DNA of 64,000 nucleotides from Prosopocoilus inquinatus (lineage: Eukaryota; Arthropoda; Insecta; Coleoptera; Lucanidae). The stretch covers positions 37,376,001 through 37,440,000 of the forward strand of contig CM069873.1 of assembly GCA_036172665.1 (NCBI GenBank), in the 5' to 3' direction. The notes beneath the pieces are model-generated. The model made no database searches. It was not told where the DNA came from and saw nothing but the letters and a program-made list of their open reading frames with translations. Positions 52,101-64,000 of this stretch are shown here, in pieces. How positions within the stretch are numbered: position 1 is the first letter of the stretch; each line of letters begins with the position of its first letter. The position numbers and the translations under genes were made by a program.

Positions 52101-55100
52101 AAATAGTTTTAAATGAAACAACACGCATTAGCGTTGTTCCTGTGATGTATCTAATCGATCCTTACTCATCTATCATGTTATTTGACGTTTCGATGGACTC
52201 TAGTAACTCTGATGTGAGATACGAAGTTTTTGGACGCAGCAGGAGCTGGAAATAGTTTTAAACGAAACAACACGTATTAGCGTTGTTCCTGTGATGTATC
52301 TAATCGCTCCTTACTTAGCTACTATGTTATTTGACGTTTCGATGGACTCCAGTAACTCTAATGTGAGATACGAAATTTTCGGACGCAGCAGAAGCTGGAA
52401 ATAGTTTTAAACGAAACAACACGTATTAGCGTTGTTCCTGTGATGTATCTAATCGATCCTTACTCATCTATCATGTTATTTGACGTTTGGATGGACTCCA
52501 GTAACTGATGTGAGATACAAAGTTCTCGGACGCAGCAGAAGCTGGAAATAGTTTTGAACGAAACAACACGTATTAGCGTTGTTCCTGTGATGTATCTAAT
52601 CGATCCTTACTTATCTATCATGTTATCTGACGTTTGGATGGACTCCAGTAACTCTGATGTGAGATACAATGTTTTCGGACGCAGCAGAAGCTGGAGATAG
52701 TTTTAAACGAAACAACACGCATTAGCGTTGTTCCTGTGATATATCTAATCGATCCTTACTCATCTATCATTATATTTGACGTTTGGATGGACTACAGTAA
52801 CTCTGATGTGAGATACAAAGTTCTCGGACGCAGCAGAAGCTGGAAATAGTTTTGAACGAAACAACACGTATTAGCGTTGTTCCTGTGATGTATCTAATCG
52901 ATCCTTACTTATCTACTATGTTATTTGACGTTTCGATGGACTCCAGTAACTCTGATGTGAGATACGAAATTTTCGAACGCAGCAGAATCTGGAAATAGTT
53001 TTAAATGAAACAACACGCATTAGCGTTGTTCCTGTGATGTATCTAATCGATCCTTACTCATCTATCATGTTATTTGACGTTTCGATGGACTCTAGTAACT
53101 CTGATGTGAGATACGAAGTTTTTGGACGCAGCAGGAGCTGGAAATAGTTTTAAACGAAACAACACGTATTAGCGTTGTTCCTGTGATGTATCTAATCGCT
53201 CCTTACTTAGCTACTATGTTATTTGACGTTTCGATGGACTCCAGTAACTCTAATGTGAGATACGAAATTTTCGGACGCAGCAGAAGCTGGAAATAGTTTT
53301 AAACGAAACAACACGTATTAGCGTTGTTCCTGTGATGTATCTAATCGATCCTTACTCATCTATCATGTTATTTGACGTTTGGATGGACTCCAGTAACTGA
53401 TGTGAGATACAAAGTTCTCGGACGCAGCAGAAGCTGGAAATAGTTTTGAACGAAACAACACGTATTAGCGTTGTTCCTGTGATGTATCTAATCGATCCTT
53501 ACTTATCTATCATGTTATCTGACGTTTGGATGGACTCCAGTAACTCTGATGTGAGATACAATGTTTTCGGACGCAGCAGAAGCTGGAAATAGTTTTGAAC
53601 GAAACAACACGTATTAGCGTTGTTCCTGTGATGTATCTAATCGATCCTTACTCATCTATCATTATATTTGACGTTTGGATGGGACTACAGTAACTCTGAT
53701 GTGAAATACAAAGTTTACGGACGCAGCAGAAGCTGGAAATAGTTTTAAACGAAACAACACGCATTACCGTTGTTCCTGTGATGTATCTAATCGATCCTTA
53801 CTCATCTATCATTATATTTGACGTTTGGATGGACTACAGTAACTCTGATGTGAGATACAAAGTTCTCGGACGCAGCAGAAGCTGGAAATAGTTTTGAACG
53901 AAACAACACGTATTAGCGTTGTTCCTGTGATGTATCTAATCGATCCTTACTTATCTACTATGTTATTTGACGTTTCGATGGACTCCAGTAACTCTGATGT
54001 GAGATACGAAATTTTCGAACGCAGCAGAATCTGGAAATAGTTTTAAATGAAACAACACGCATTAGCGTTGTTCCTGTGATGTATCTAATCGATCCTTACT
54101 CATCTATCATGTTATTTGACGTTTCGATGGACTCTAGTAACTCTGATGTGAGATACGAAGTTTTTGGACGCAGCAGGAGCTGGAAATAGTTTTAAACGAA
54201 ACAACACGTATTAGCGTTGTTCCTGTGATGTATCTAATCGCTCCTTACTTAGCTACTATGTTATTTGACGTTTCGATGGACTCCAGTAACTCTAATGTGA
54301 GATACGAAATTTTCGGACGCAGCAGAAGCTGGAAATAGTTTTAAACGAAACAACACGTATTAGCGTTGTTCCTGTGATGTATCTAATCGATCCTTACTCA
54401 TCTATCATGTTATTTGACGTTTGGATGGACTCCAGTAACTGATGTGAGATACAAAGTTCTCGGACGCAGCAGAAGCTGGAAATAGTTTTGAACGAAACAA
54501 CACGTATTAGCGTTGTTCCTGTGATGTATCTAATCGATCCTTACTTATCTATCATGTTATCTGACGTTTGGATGGACTCCAGTAACTCTGATGTGAGATA
54601 CAATGTTTTCGGACGCAGCAGAAGCTGGAGATAGTTTTAAACGAAACAACACGCATTAGCGTTGTTCCTGTGATGTATCTAATCGATCCTTACTTATCTA
54701 TCATGTTATCTGACGTTTGGATGGACTCCAGTAACTCTGATGTGAGATACAATGTTTTCGGACGCAGCAGAAGCTGGAGATAGTTTTAAACTAAACAACA
54801 CGCATTAGCGTTGTTCCTGTGATGTATCTAATCGATCCTTACTTAGCTACTATGTTATTTGACGTTTCGATGGACTCCAATAACTCTGATGTGAGATACA
54901 AAGTTTTCGGACGCAGCAGAAGCTGGAAATAGTTTTAAACGAAACAACACGCATTAGCGTTGTTCCTGTGATGTATCTAATCGATCCTTACTCATCTATC
55001 ATTATATTTGACGTTTGGATGGACTACAGTAACTGATGTGAGATACAAAGTTTACGGACGCAGCAGAAGCTGGAAATAGTTTTAATCGAAACAACACGCA

Positions 55101-55403
55101 TTAGCGTTGTTCCTGTGATGTATCTAATCGATCCTTACTCATCTATCATGTTATTTGGCGTTTCGATGGACTCCAGAAACTTTGATGTGAGATACGAAGT
55201 TCTCGGACGCAGCTGAAGCTGGAAATAGTTTTAAATGAAACAACACGTACTAGCGTTGTTCCTGTGATATATCTAATCGATCCTTACTCATCTATCATGT
55301 TATTTGACGTTTGGATGGACTCCAGTAACTCTGATGTGAGGTACAAAGTTTTCGGACGCAGCAGAAGCTGGAAATAGTTTTAAATGAAACAACACCCATT
55401 AGC

Positions 55404-55552
55404 GTTGTTCCTGTGATGTATCTAATCGCTCCTTACTTAGCTACTATGTTATTTGACGTTTCGATGGACTCCAGTAACTCTAATGTGAGATACGAAATTT
55501 TCGGACGCAGCAGAAGCTGGAAATAGTTTTAAACGAAACAACACGTATTAGC
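55404..55552 (+). repeat. chimeric N/I unit at the end of the 11,310-bp repeat
   Basis: M's end, acccatt, leads into this unit as it would into N, but taatcgctcc and everything after it are I. It is followed by J and then by A of the second copy. N and several units are skipped, so the joint closing the 11,310-bp unit lies within about 30 bases of 55,404 or at the following J-A join. Confidence 0.82.
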
Positions 55553-55699
55553 GTTGTTCCTGTGATGTATCTAATCGATCCTTACTCATCTATCATGTTA
55601 TTTGACGTTTGGATGGACTCCAGTAACTGATGTGAGATACAAAGTTCTCGGACGCAGCAGAAGCTGGAAATAGTTTTGAACGAAACAACACGTATTAGC

Positions 55700-58600
55700 G
55701 TTGTTCCTGTGATGTACCTAATCGATCCTTACTCATCTATCATGTTATTTGACGTTTGGATGGACTCCAGTAACTCTGATGTGAGATACAATGTTCTCGG
55801 ACGCAGCAGAAGCTGGAAATAGTTTTGAACGAAACAACACGTATTAGCGTTGTTCCTGTGATGTACCTAATCGATCCTTACTCATCTATCATGTTATTTG
55901 GCGTTTCGATGGACTCCAGTAACTCTGATGTGAGATACAAAGTTTTCGGACGCAGCAGAAGCTGGAAATAGTTTTGAACGAAACAACACGTATTAGCGTT
56001 GTTCCTGTGATGTATCTAATCGATCCTTACTTAGCTACTATGTTATTTGACGTTTCGATGGACTCCAATAACTCTGATGTGAGATACAAAGTTTTCGGAC
56101 GCAGCAGAAGCTGGAAATAGTTTTAAACGAAACAACACGCATTAGCGTTGTTCCTGTGATGTATCTAATCGATCCTTACTCATCTATCATTATATTTGAC
56201 GTTTGGATGCGACTACAGTAACTCTGATGTGAAATACAAAGTTTACGGACGCAGCAGAAGCTGGAAATAGTTTTAAACGAAACAACACGCATTACCGTTG
56301 TTCCTGTGATGTATCTAATCGATCCTTACTCATCTATCATTATATTTGACGTTTGGATGGACTACAGTAACTCTGATGTGAGATACAAAGTTCTCGGACG
56401 CAGCAGAAGCTGGAAATAGTTTTGAACGAAACAACACGTATTAGCGTTGTTCCTGTGATGTATCTAATCGATCCTTACTTATCTACTATGTTATTTGACG
56501 TTTCGATGGACTCCAGTAACTCTGATGTGAGATACGAAATTTTCGAACGCAGCAGAATCTGGAAATAGTTTTAAATGAAACAACACGCATTAGCGTTGTT
56601 CCTGTGATGTATCTAATCGATCCTTACTCATCTATCATGTTATTTGACGTTTCGATGGACTCTAGTAACTCTGATGTGAGATACGAAGTTTTTGGACGCA
56701 GCAGGAGCTGGAAATAGTTTTAAACGAAACAACACGTATTAGCGTTGTTCCTGTGATGTATCTAATCGCTCCTTACTTAGCTACTATGTTATTTGACGTT
56801 TCGATGGACTCCAGTAACTCTAATGTGAGATACGAAATTTTCGGACGCAGCAGAAGCTGGAAATAGTTTTAAACGAAACAACACGTATTAGCGTTGTTCC
56901 TGTGATGTATCTAATCGATCCTTACTCATCTATCATGTTATTTGACGTTTGGATGGACTCCAGTAACTGATGTGAGATACAAAGTTCTCGGACGCAGCAG
57001 AAGCTGGAAATAGTTTTGAACGAAACAACACGTATTAGCGTTGTTCCTGTGATGTATCTAATCGATCCTTACTTATCTATCATGTTATCTGACGTTTGGA
57101 TGGACTCCAGTAACTCTGATGTGAGATACAATGTTTTCGGACGCAGCAGAAGCTGGAAATAGTTTTGAACGAAACAACACGTATTAGCGTTGTTCCTGTG
57201 ATGTATCTAATCGATCCTTACTCATCTATCATTATATTTGACGTTTGGATGGGACTACAGTAACTCTGATGTGAAATACAAAGTTTACGGACGCAGCAGA
57301 AGCTGGAAATAGTTTTAAAGGAAACAACACGCATTACCGTTGTTCCTGTGATGTATCTAATCGATCCTTACTCATCTATCATTATATTTGACGTTTGGAT
57401 GGACTACAGTAACTCTGATGTGAGATACAAAGTTCTCGGACGCAGCAGAAGCTGGAAATAGTTTTGAACGAAACAACACGTATTAGCGTTGTTCCTGTGA
57501 TGTATCTAATCGATCCTTACTTATCTACTATGTTATTTGACGTTTCGATGGACTCCAGTAACTCTGATGTGAGATACGAAATTTTCGAACGCAGCAGAAT
57601 CTGGAAATAGTTTTAAATGAAACAACACGCATTAGCGTTGTTCCTGTGATGTATCTAATCGATCCTTACTCATCTATCATGTTATTTGGCGTTTCGATGG
57701 ACTCCAGTAACTCTGATGTGAGATACAAAGTTTTCGGACGCAGCAGAAGCTGGAAATAGTTTTGAACGAAACAACACGTATTAGCGTTGTTCCTGTGATG
57801 TATCTAATCGATCCTTACTTAGCTACTATGTTATTTGACGTTTCGATGGACTCCAATAACTCTGATGTGAGATACAAAGTTTTCGGACGCAGCAGAAGCT
57901 GGAAATAGTTTTAAACGAAACAACACGCATTAGCGTTGTTCCTGTGATGTATCTAATCGATCCTTACTCATCTATCATTATATTTGACGTTTGGATGGAC
58001 TACAGTAACTCTGATGTGAGATACAAAGTTTACGGACGCAGCAGAAGCTGGAAATAGTTTTAATCGAAACAACACGCATTAGCGTTGTTCCTGTGATGTA
58101 TCTAATCGATCCTTACTCATCTATCATGTTATTTGGCGTTTCGATGGACTCCAGAAACTTTGATGTGAGATACGAAGTTCTCGGACGCAGCTGAAGCTGG
58201 AAATAGTTTTAAATGAAACAACACGTACTAGCGTTGTTCCTGTGATATATCTAATCGATCCTTACTCATCTATCATGTTATTTGACGTTTGGATGGACTC
58301 CAGTAACTCTGATGTGAGGTACAAAGTTTTCGGACGCAGCAGAAGCTGGAAATAGTTTTAAATGAAACAACACCCATTAGCGTTGTTCCTGTGATGTATC
58401 TAATGGATCCTTACTCATATATCATGTTATTTGAGGTTTCGATGGACTCTAGTAACTCTGATGTGAGATACGAAGTTTTTGGACGCAGCAGGAGCTGGAA
58501 ATAGTTTTAAACGAAACAACACGTATTAGCGTTGTTCCTGTGATGTACCTAATCGATCCTTACTCATCTATCATGTTATTTGACGTTTGGATGGACTCCA

Positions 58601-61600
58601 GTAACTCTGATGTGAGATACAATGTTCTCGGACGCAGCAGAAGCTGGAAATAGTTTTGAACGAAACAACACGTATTAGCGTTGTTCCTGTGATGTATCTA
58701 ATCGATCCTTACTCATCTATCATGTTATTTGACGTTTGGATGGACTCCAGTAACTCTGATGTGAGATACAAAGTATTCGGACGCAGCAGAAGCTGGAAAT
58801 AGTTTTGAACGAAACAACACGTATTAGCGTTGTTCCTGTGATGTATCTAATCGATCCTTACTCATCTATCATGTTATTTGGCGTTTCGATGGACTCCAGT
58901 AACTCTGATGTGAGATACAAAGTTTTCGGACGCAGCAGAAGCTGGAAATAGTTTTGAACGAAACAACACGTATTAGCGTTGTTCCTGTGATGTATCTAAT
59001 CGATCCTTACTTAGCTACTATGTTATTTGACGTTTCGATGGACTCCAATAACTCTGATGTGAGATACAAAGTTTTCGGACGCAGCAGAAGCTGGAAATAG
59101 TTTTAAACGAAACAACACGCATTAGCGTTGTTCCTGTGATGTATCTAATCGATCCTTACTCATCTATCATTATATTTGACGTTTGGATGCGACTACAGTA
59201 ACTCTGATGTGAAATACAAAGTTTACGGACGCAGCAGAAGCTGGAAATAGTTTTAAACGAAACAACACGCATTACCGTTGTTCCTGTGATGTATCTAATC
59301 GATCCTTACTCATCTATCATTATATTTGACGTTTGGATGGACTACAGTAACTCTGATGTGAGATACAAAGTTCTCGGACGCAGCAGAAGCTGGAAATAGT
59401 TTTGAACGAAACAACACGTATTAGCGTTGTTCCTGTGATGTATCTAATCGATCCTTACTTATCTACTATGTTATTTGACGTTTCGATGGACTCCAGTAAC
59501 TCTGATGTGAGATACGAAATTTTCGAACGCAGCAGAATCTGGAAATAGTTTTAAATGAAACAACACGCATTAGCGTTGTTCCTGTGATGTATCTAATCGA
59601 TCCTTACTCATCTATCATGTTATTTGACGTTTCGATGGACTCTAGTAACTCTGATGTGAGATACGAAGTTTTTGGACGCAGCAGGAGCTGGAAATAGTTT
59701 TAAACGAAACAACACGTATTAGCGTTGTTCCTGTGATGTATCTAATCGCTCCTTACTTAGCTACTATGTTATTTGACGTTTCGATAGACTCCAGTAACTC
59801 TAATGTGAGATACGAAATTTTCGGACGCAGCAGAAGCTGGAAATAGTTTTAAACGAAACAACACGTATTAGCGTTGTTCCTGTGATGTATCTAATCGATC
59901 CTTACTCATCTATCATGTTATTTGACGTTTGGATGGACTCCAGTAACTGATGTGAGATACAAAGTTCTCGGACGCAGCAGAAGCTGGAAATAGTTTTGAA
60001 CGAAACAACACGTATTAGCGTTGTTCCTGTGATGTATCTAATCGATCCTTACTTATCTATCATGTTATCTGACGTTTGGATGGACTCCAGTAACTCTGAT
60101 GTGAGATACAATGTTTTCGGACGCAGCAGAAGCTGGAAATAGTTTTGAACGAAACAACACGTATTAGCGTTGTTCCTGTGATGTATCTAATCGATCCTTA
60201 CTCATCTATCATTATATTTGACGTTTGGATGGGACTACAGTAACTCTGATGTGAAACACAAAGTTTACGGACGCAGCAGAAGCTGGAAATAGTTTTAAAG
60301 GAAACAACACGCATTACCGTTGTTCCTGTGATGTATCTAATCGATCCTTACTCATCTATCATGTTATTTGACGTTTCGATGGACTCTAGTAACTCTGATG
60401 TGAGATACGAAGTTTTTGGACGCAGCAGGAGCTGGAAATAGTTTTAAACGAAACAACACGTATTAGCGTTGTTCCTGTGATGTATCTAATCGCTCCTTAC
60501 TTAGCTACTATGTTATTTGACGTTTCGATGGACTCCAGTAACTCTAATGTGAGATACGAAATTTTCGGACGCAGCAGAAGCTGGAAATAGTTTTAAACGA
60601 AACAACACGTATTAGCGTTGTTCCTGTGATGTATCTAATCGATCCTTACTCATCTATCATGTTATTTGACGTTTGGATGGACTCCAGTAACTGATGTGAG
60701 ATACAAAGTTCTCGGACGCAGCAGAAGCTGGAAATAGTTTTGAACGAAACAACACGTATTAGCGTTGTTCCTGTGATGTATCTAATCGATCCTTACTTAT
60801 CTATCATGTTATCTGACGTTTGGATGGACTCCAGTAACTCTGATGTGAGATACAATGTTTTCGGACGCAGCAGAAGCTGGAGATAGTTTTAAACTAAACA
60901 ACACGCATTAGCGTTGTTCCTGTGATGTATCTAATCGATCCTTACTCATCTATCATTATATTTGACGTTTGGATGGACTACAGTAACTCTGATGTGAGAT
61001 ACAAAGTTCTCGGACGCAGTAGAAGCTGGAAATAGTTTTGAACGAAACAACACGTATTAGCGTTGTTCCTGTGATGTATCTAATCGATCCTTACTTATCT
61101 ACTATGTTATTTGACGTTTCGATGGACTCCAGTAACTTTGATGTGAGATACGAAATTTTCGAACGCAGCAGAATCTGGAAATAGTTTTAAATGAAACAAC
61201 ACGCATTAGCGTTGTTCCTGTGATGTATCTAATCGATCCTTACTCATCTATCATGTTATTTGACGTTTCGATGGACTCTAGTAACTCTGATGTGAGATAC
61301 GAAGTTTTTGGATGCAGCAGGAGCTGGAAATAGTTTTAAACGAAACAACACGTATTAGCGTTGTTCCTGTGATGTATCTAATCGCTCCTTACTTAGCTAC
61401 TATGTTATTTGACGTTTCGATGGACTCCAGTAACTCTAATGTGAGATACGAAATTTTCGGACGCAGCAGAAGCTGGAAATAGTTTTAAACGAAACAACAC
61501 GTATTAGCGTTGTTCCTGTGATGTATCTAATCGATCCTTACTCATCTATCATGTTATTTGACGTTTGGATGGACTCCAGTAACTGATGTGAGATACAAAG

Positions 61601-64000
61601 TTCTCGGACGCAGCAGAAGCTGGAAATAGTTTTGAACGAAACAACACGTATTAGCGTTGTTCCTGTGATGTATCTAATCGATCCTTACTTATCTATCATG
61701 TTATCTGACGTTTGGATGGACTCCAGTAACTCTGATGTGAGATACAATGTTTTCGGACGCAGCAGAAGCTGGAGATAGTTTTAAACGAAACAACACGCAT
61801 TAGCGTTGTTCCTGTGATGTATCTAATCGATCCTTACTCATCTATCATGTTATTTGGCGTTTCGATGGACTCCAGTAACTCTGATGTGAGATACAAAGTT
61901 TTCGGACGCAGCAGAAGCTGGAAATAGTTTTGAACGAAACAACACGTATTAGCGTTGTTCCTGTGATGTATCTAATCGATCCTTACTTAGCTACTATGTT
62001 ATTTGACGTTTCGATGGACTCCAATAACTCTGATGTGAGATACAAAGTTTTCGGACGCAGCAGAAGCTGGAAATAGTTTTAAACGAAACAACACGCATTA
62101 GCGTTGTTCCTGTGATGTATCTAATCGATCCTTACTCATCTATCATTATATTTGACGTTTGGATGGACTACAGTAACTGATGTGAGATACAAAGTTTACG
62201 GACGCAGCAGAAGCTGGAAATAGTTTTAATCGAAACAACACGCATTAGCGTTGTTCCTGTGATGTATCTAATCGATCCTTACTCATCTATCATGTTATTT
62301 GGCGTTTCGATGGACTCCAGAAACTTTGATGTGAGATACGAAGTTCTCGGACGCAGCTGAAGCTGGAAATAGTTTTAAATGAAACAACACGTACTAGCGT
62401 TGTTCCTGTGATATATCTAATCGATCCTTACTCATCTATCATGTTATTTGACGTTTGGATGGACTCCAGTAACTCTGATGTGAGGTACAAAGTTTTCGGA
62501 CGCAGCAGAAGCTGGAAATAGTTTTAAATGAAACAACACCCATTAGCGTTGTTCCTGTGATGTATCTAATGGATCCTTACTCATATATCATGTTATTTGA
62601 CGTTTCGATGGACTCTAGTAACTCTGATGTGAGATACGAAGTTTTTGGACGCAGCAGGAGCTGGAAATAGTTTTAAACGAAACAACACGTATTAGCGTTG
62701 TTCCTGTGATGTATCTAATCGATCCTTACTCATCTATCATGTTATTTGACGTTTGGATGGACTCCAGTAACTCTGATGTGAGATACAATGTTCTCGGACG
62801 CAGCAGAAGCTGGAAATAGTTTTGAACGAAACAACACGTATTAGCGTTGTTCCTGTGATGTATCTAATCGATCCTTACTTAGCTACTATGTTATTTGACG
62901 TTTCGATGGACTCCAATAACTCTGATGTGAGATACAAAGTTTTCGGACGCAGCAGAAGCTGGAAATAGTTTTAAACGAAACAACACGCATTAGCGTTGTT
63001 CCTGTGATGTATCTAATCGATCCTTACTCATCTATCATTATATTTGACGTTTGGATGCGACTACAGTAACTCTGATGTGAAATACAAAGTTTACGGACGC
63101 AGCAGAAGCTGGAAATAGTTTTAAACGAAACAACACGCATTACCGTTGTTCCTGTGATGTATCTAATCGATCCTTACTCATCTATCATTATATTTGACGT
63201 TTGGATGGACTACAGTAACTCTGATGTGAGATACAAAGTTCTCGGACGCAGCAGAAGCTGGAAATAGTTTTGAACGAAACAACACGTATTAGCGTTGTTC
63301 CTGTGATGTATCTAATCGATCCTTACTTATCTACTATGTTATTTGACGTTTCGATGGACTCCAGTAACTCTGATGTGAGATACGAAATTTTCGAACGCAG
63401 CAGAATCTGGAAATAGTTTTAAATGAAACAACACGCATTAGCGTTGTTCCTGTGATGTATCTAATCGATCCTTACTCATCTATCATGTTATTTGACGTTT
63501 CGATGGACTCTAGTAACTCTGATGTGAGATACGAAGTTTTTGGACGCAGCAGGAGCTGGAAATAGTTTTAAACGAAACAACACGTATTAGCGTTGTTCCT
63601 GTGATGTATCTAATCGCTCCTTACTTAGCTACTATGTTATTTGACGTTTCGATGGACTCCAGTAACTCTAATGTGAGATACGAAATTTTCGGACGCAGCA
63701 GAAGCTGGAAATAGTTTTAAACGAAACAACACGTATTAGCGTTGTTCCTGTGATGTATCTAATCGATCCTTACTCATCTATCATGTTATTTGACGTTTGG
63801 ATGGACTCCAGTAACTGATGTGAGATACAAAGTTCTCGGACGCAGCAGAAGCTGGAAATAGTTTTGAACGAAACAACACGTATTAGCGTTGTTCCTGTGA
63901 TGTATCTAATCGATCCTTACTTATCTATCATGTTATCTGACGTTTGGATGGACTCCAGTAACTCTGATGTGAGATACAATGTTTTCGGACGCAGCAGAAG
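55700..64000. repeat. 76-monomer higher-order repeat, second copy, cut by window end
   Basis: Repeats the first 55 monomers and part of the 56th (K) of the preceding unit at an offset of exactly 11,310 bp. Similarity starts at about 55,679 (partner 44,369) and still holds at base 64,000. Reading both copies side by side I noted three substitutions: 45,099 (a against g), the gcaggag/gcagcag difference near 45,677, and 48,839 (g against a). Rare alleles shared by both include ttgaggtttcg, gatagact, gtgaaacac, gcagtagaag, aactttgatg in G and taaactaaac. Confidence 0.93.

Larger units (their letters stand above)
44390..55699. repeat. 76-monomer higher-order repeat, full copy (11,310 bp)
   Basis: Order read monomer by monomer: A-C-D-E-F-G-H-I-J-K-E-F-G-C-D-E'-L-M-N-A-B-C-D-E-F-G-H-I-J-K-E-H'-I-J-K-F'-G-H-I-J-K-C-D-E'-L-M-N-A-D-E-F-G-H-I-J-K-F'-G-H-I-J-K-E-F-G-H-I-J-K-K-D-E'-L-M-I-J. 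Ten two-base deletions (eight J, two E') and six E insertions give 76 x 149 - 14 = 11,310 bp, exactly the observed spacing. Inside it, monomers 2-11 recur as 22-31 at a spacing of 2,980 bp. F' is F without attaccg; in two cases it follows K. Confidence 0.93.
1..64000. repeat. 149-bp satellite DNA array filling the window
   Basis: Head-to-tail monomers run in one orientation without interruption. Taking the conserved motif gttgttcctg as position 1, full monomers start at 10 and continue to the last start at 63,888: 429 complete units, with 9 bp and 113 bp of partial units at the ends. About 366 units are 149 bp; 30 are 147 bp, 9 are 148, 23 are 150 and one is 152, and these sum exactly to the observed span. 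The reference monomer is 40.3% G+C (60 of 149). Stop codons are scattered in every forward phase and the reverse strand is equally broken, so the array is non-coding. Satellites of this size typically build centromeric, pericentromeric or subtelomeric heterochromatin; which applies here cannot be told from sequence alone. I do not recognise the family. Confidence 0.99.

Noticed and set aside
1..64000. Regular repeats considered as a CRISPR array.
   Set aside because: The repeat is 149 bp with no unique spacers between units, there are no cas genes, and units vary along their whole length.
1..64000. Telomeric repeats, microsatellites, LTR or transposon ends at block borders.
   Set aside because: All inspected borders continue satellite sequence in phase. 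No TTAGGG-like or TTTAGGG-like runs, poly-A tails or target-site duplications were seen.
1..64000. Naming the species or a known satellite family.
   Set aside because: I do not recognise the monomer. Many plants and invertebrates have satellites of 140-180 bp, and composition alone cannot decide between them.
1..64000. A hidden gene system among the repeats.
   Set aside because: The exact count of 429 monomers and their indels leaves no unexplained bases, and neither strand shows long open reading frames.

Overview
The whole 64 kb window is one uninterrupted satellite-DNA array. The basic unit is a 149-bp head-to-tail monomer of about 40% G+C. Counting each monomer from the conserved motif gttgttcctg, the first full unit starts at 10 and the last at 63,888, giving 429 consecutive complete monomers. 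Every length change I found (30 two-base deletions, 9 one-base deletions, 23 one-base insertions, one three-base insertion; net -43) accounts exactly for the 63,878 bp between those two points, so there is no room for an undetected insertion. I found no protein gene, RNA gene, transposon, CRISPR array or other unique sequence. Such an array points to a eukaryotic nucleus, most likely centromeric, pericentromeric or subtelomeric heterochromatin. I do not recognise the monomer and cannot name the lineage.

The array has strong higher-order structure. Monomers fall into recurring sequence types, lettered here by substitutions at numbered monomer positions relative to the reference monomer 12,820-12,968. 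The types follow each other in a preferred order, chiefly C-D-E-F-G-H-I-J-K and E'-L-M-N-A-B-C. A longer alternative path, a-b-g-h-P-Q-R and onward back to H-I-J-K, dominates the middle.

Layout: 1-3,883, 26 loosely ordered monomers; 3,884-7,459, a tandem duplication of 12 monomers (1,788 bp); 7,460-16,544, 61 mixed monomers with short runs of the later order; 16,545-21,004, a tandem duplication of 15 monomers (2,230 bp), identical by eye; 21,005-44,389, a mosaic with three copies of an 18-monomer block and six copies of a 5-monomer A-B-C-D-E cassette; 44,390-64,000, a 76-monomer unit of exactly 11,310 bp followed by 8.3 kb of a second copy, with only three mismatches seen.

The breakpoints I traced between blocks keep the 149-bp phase, and several leave chimeric monomers. 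This is what in-register unequal crossover or gene conversion would produce. Repeat units become longer and more alike from left to right, so the left side may be nearer an old array edge and the right side nearer a recently amplified core. That polarity is inference. The notable content is this decodable expansion history, not a gene system.
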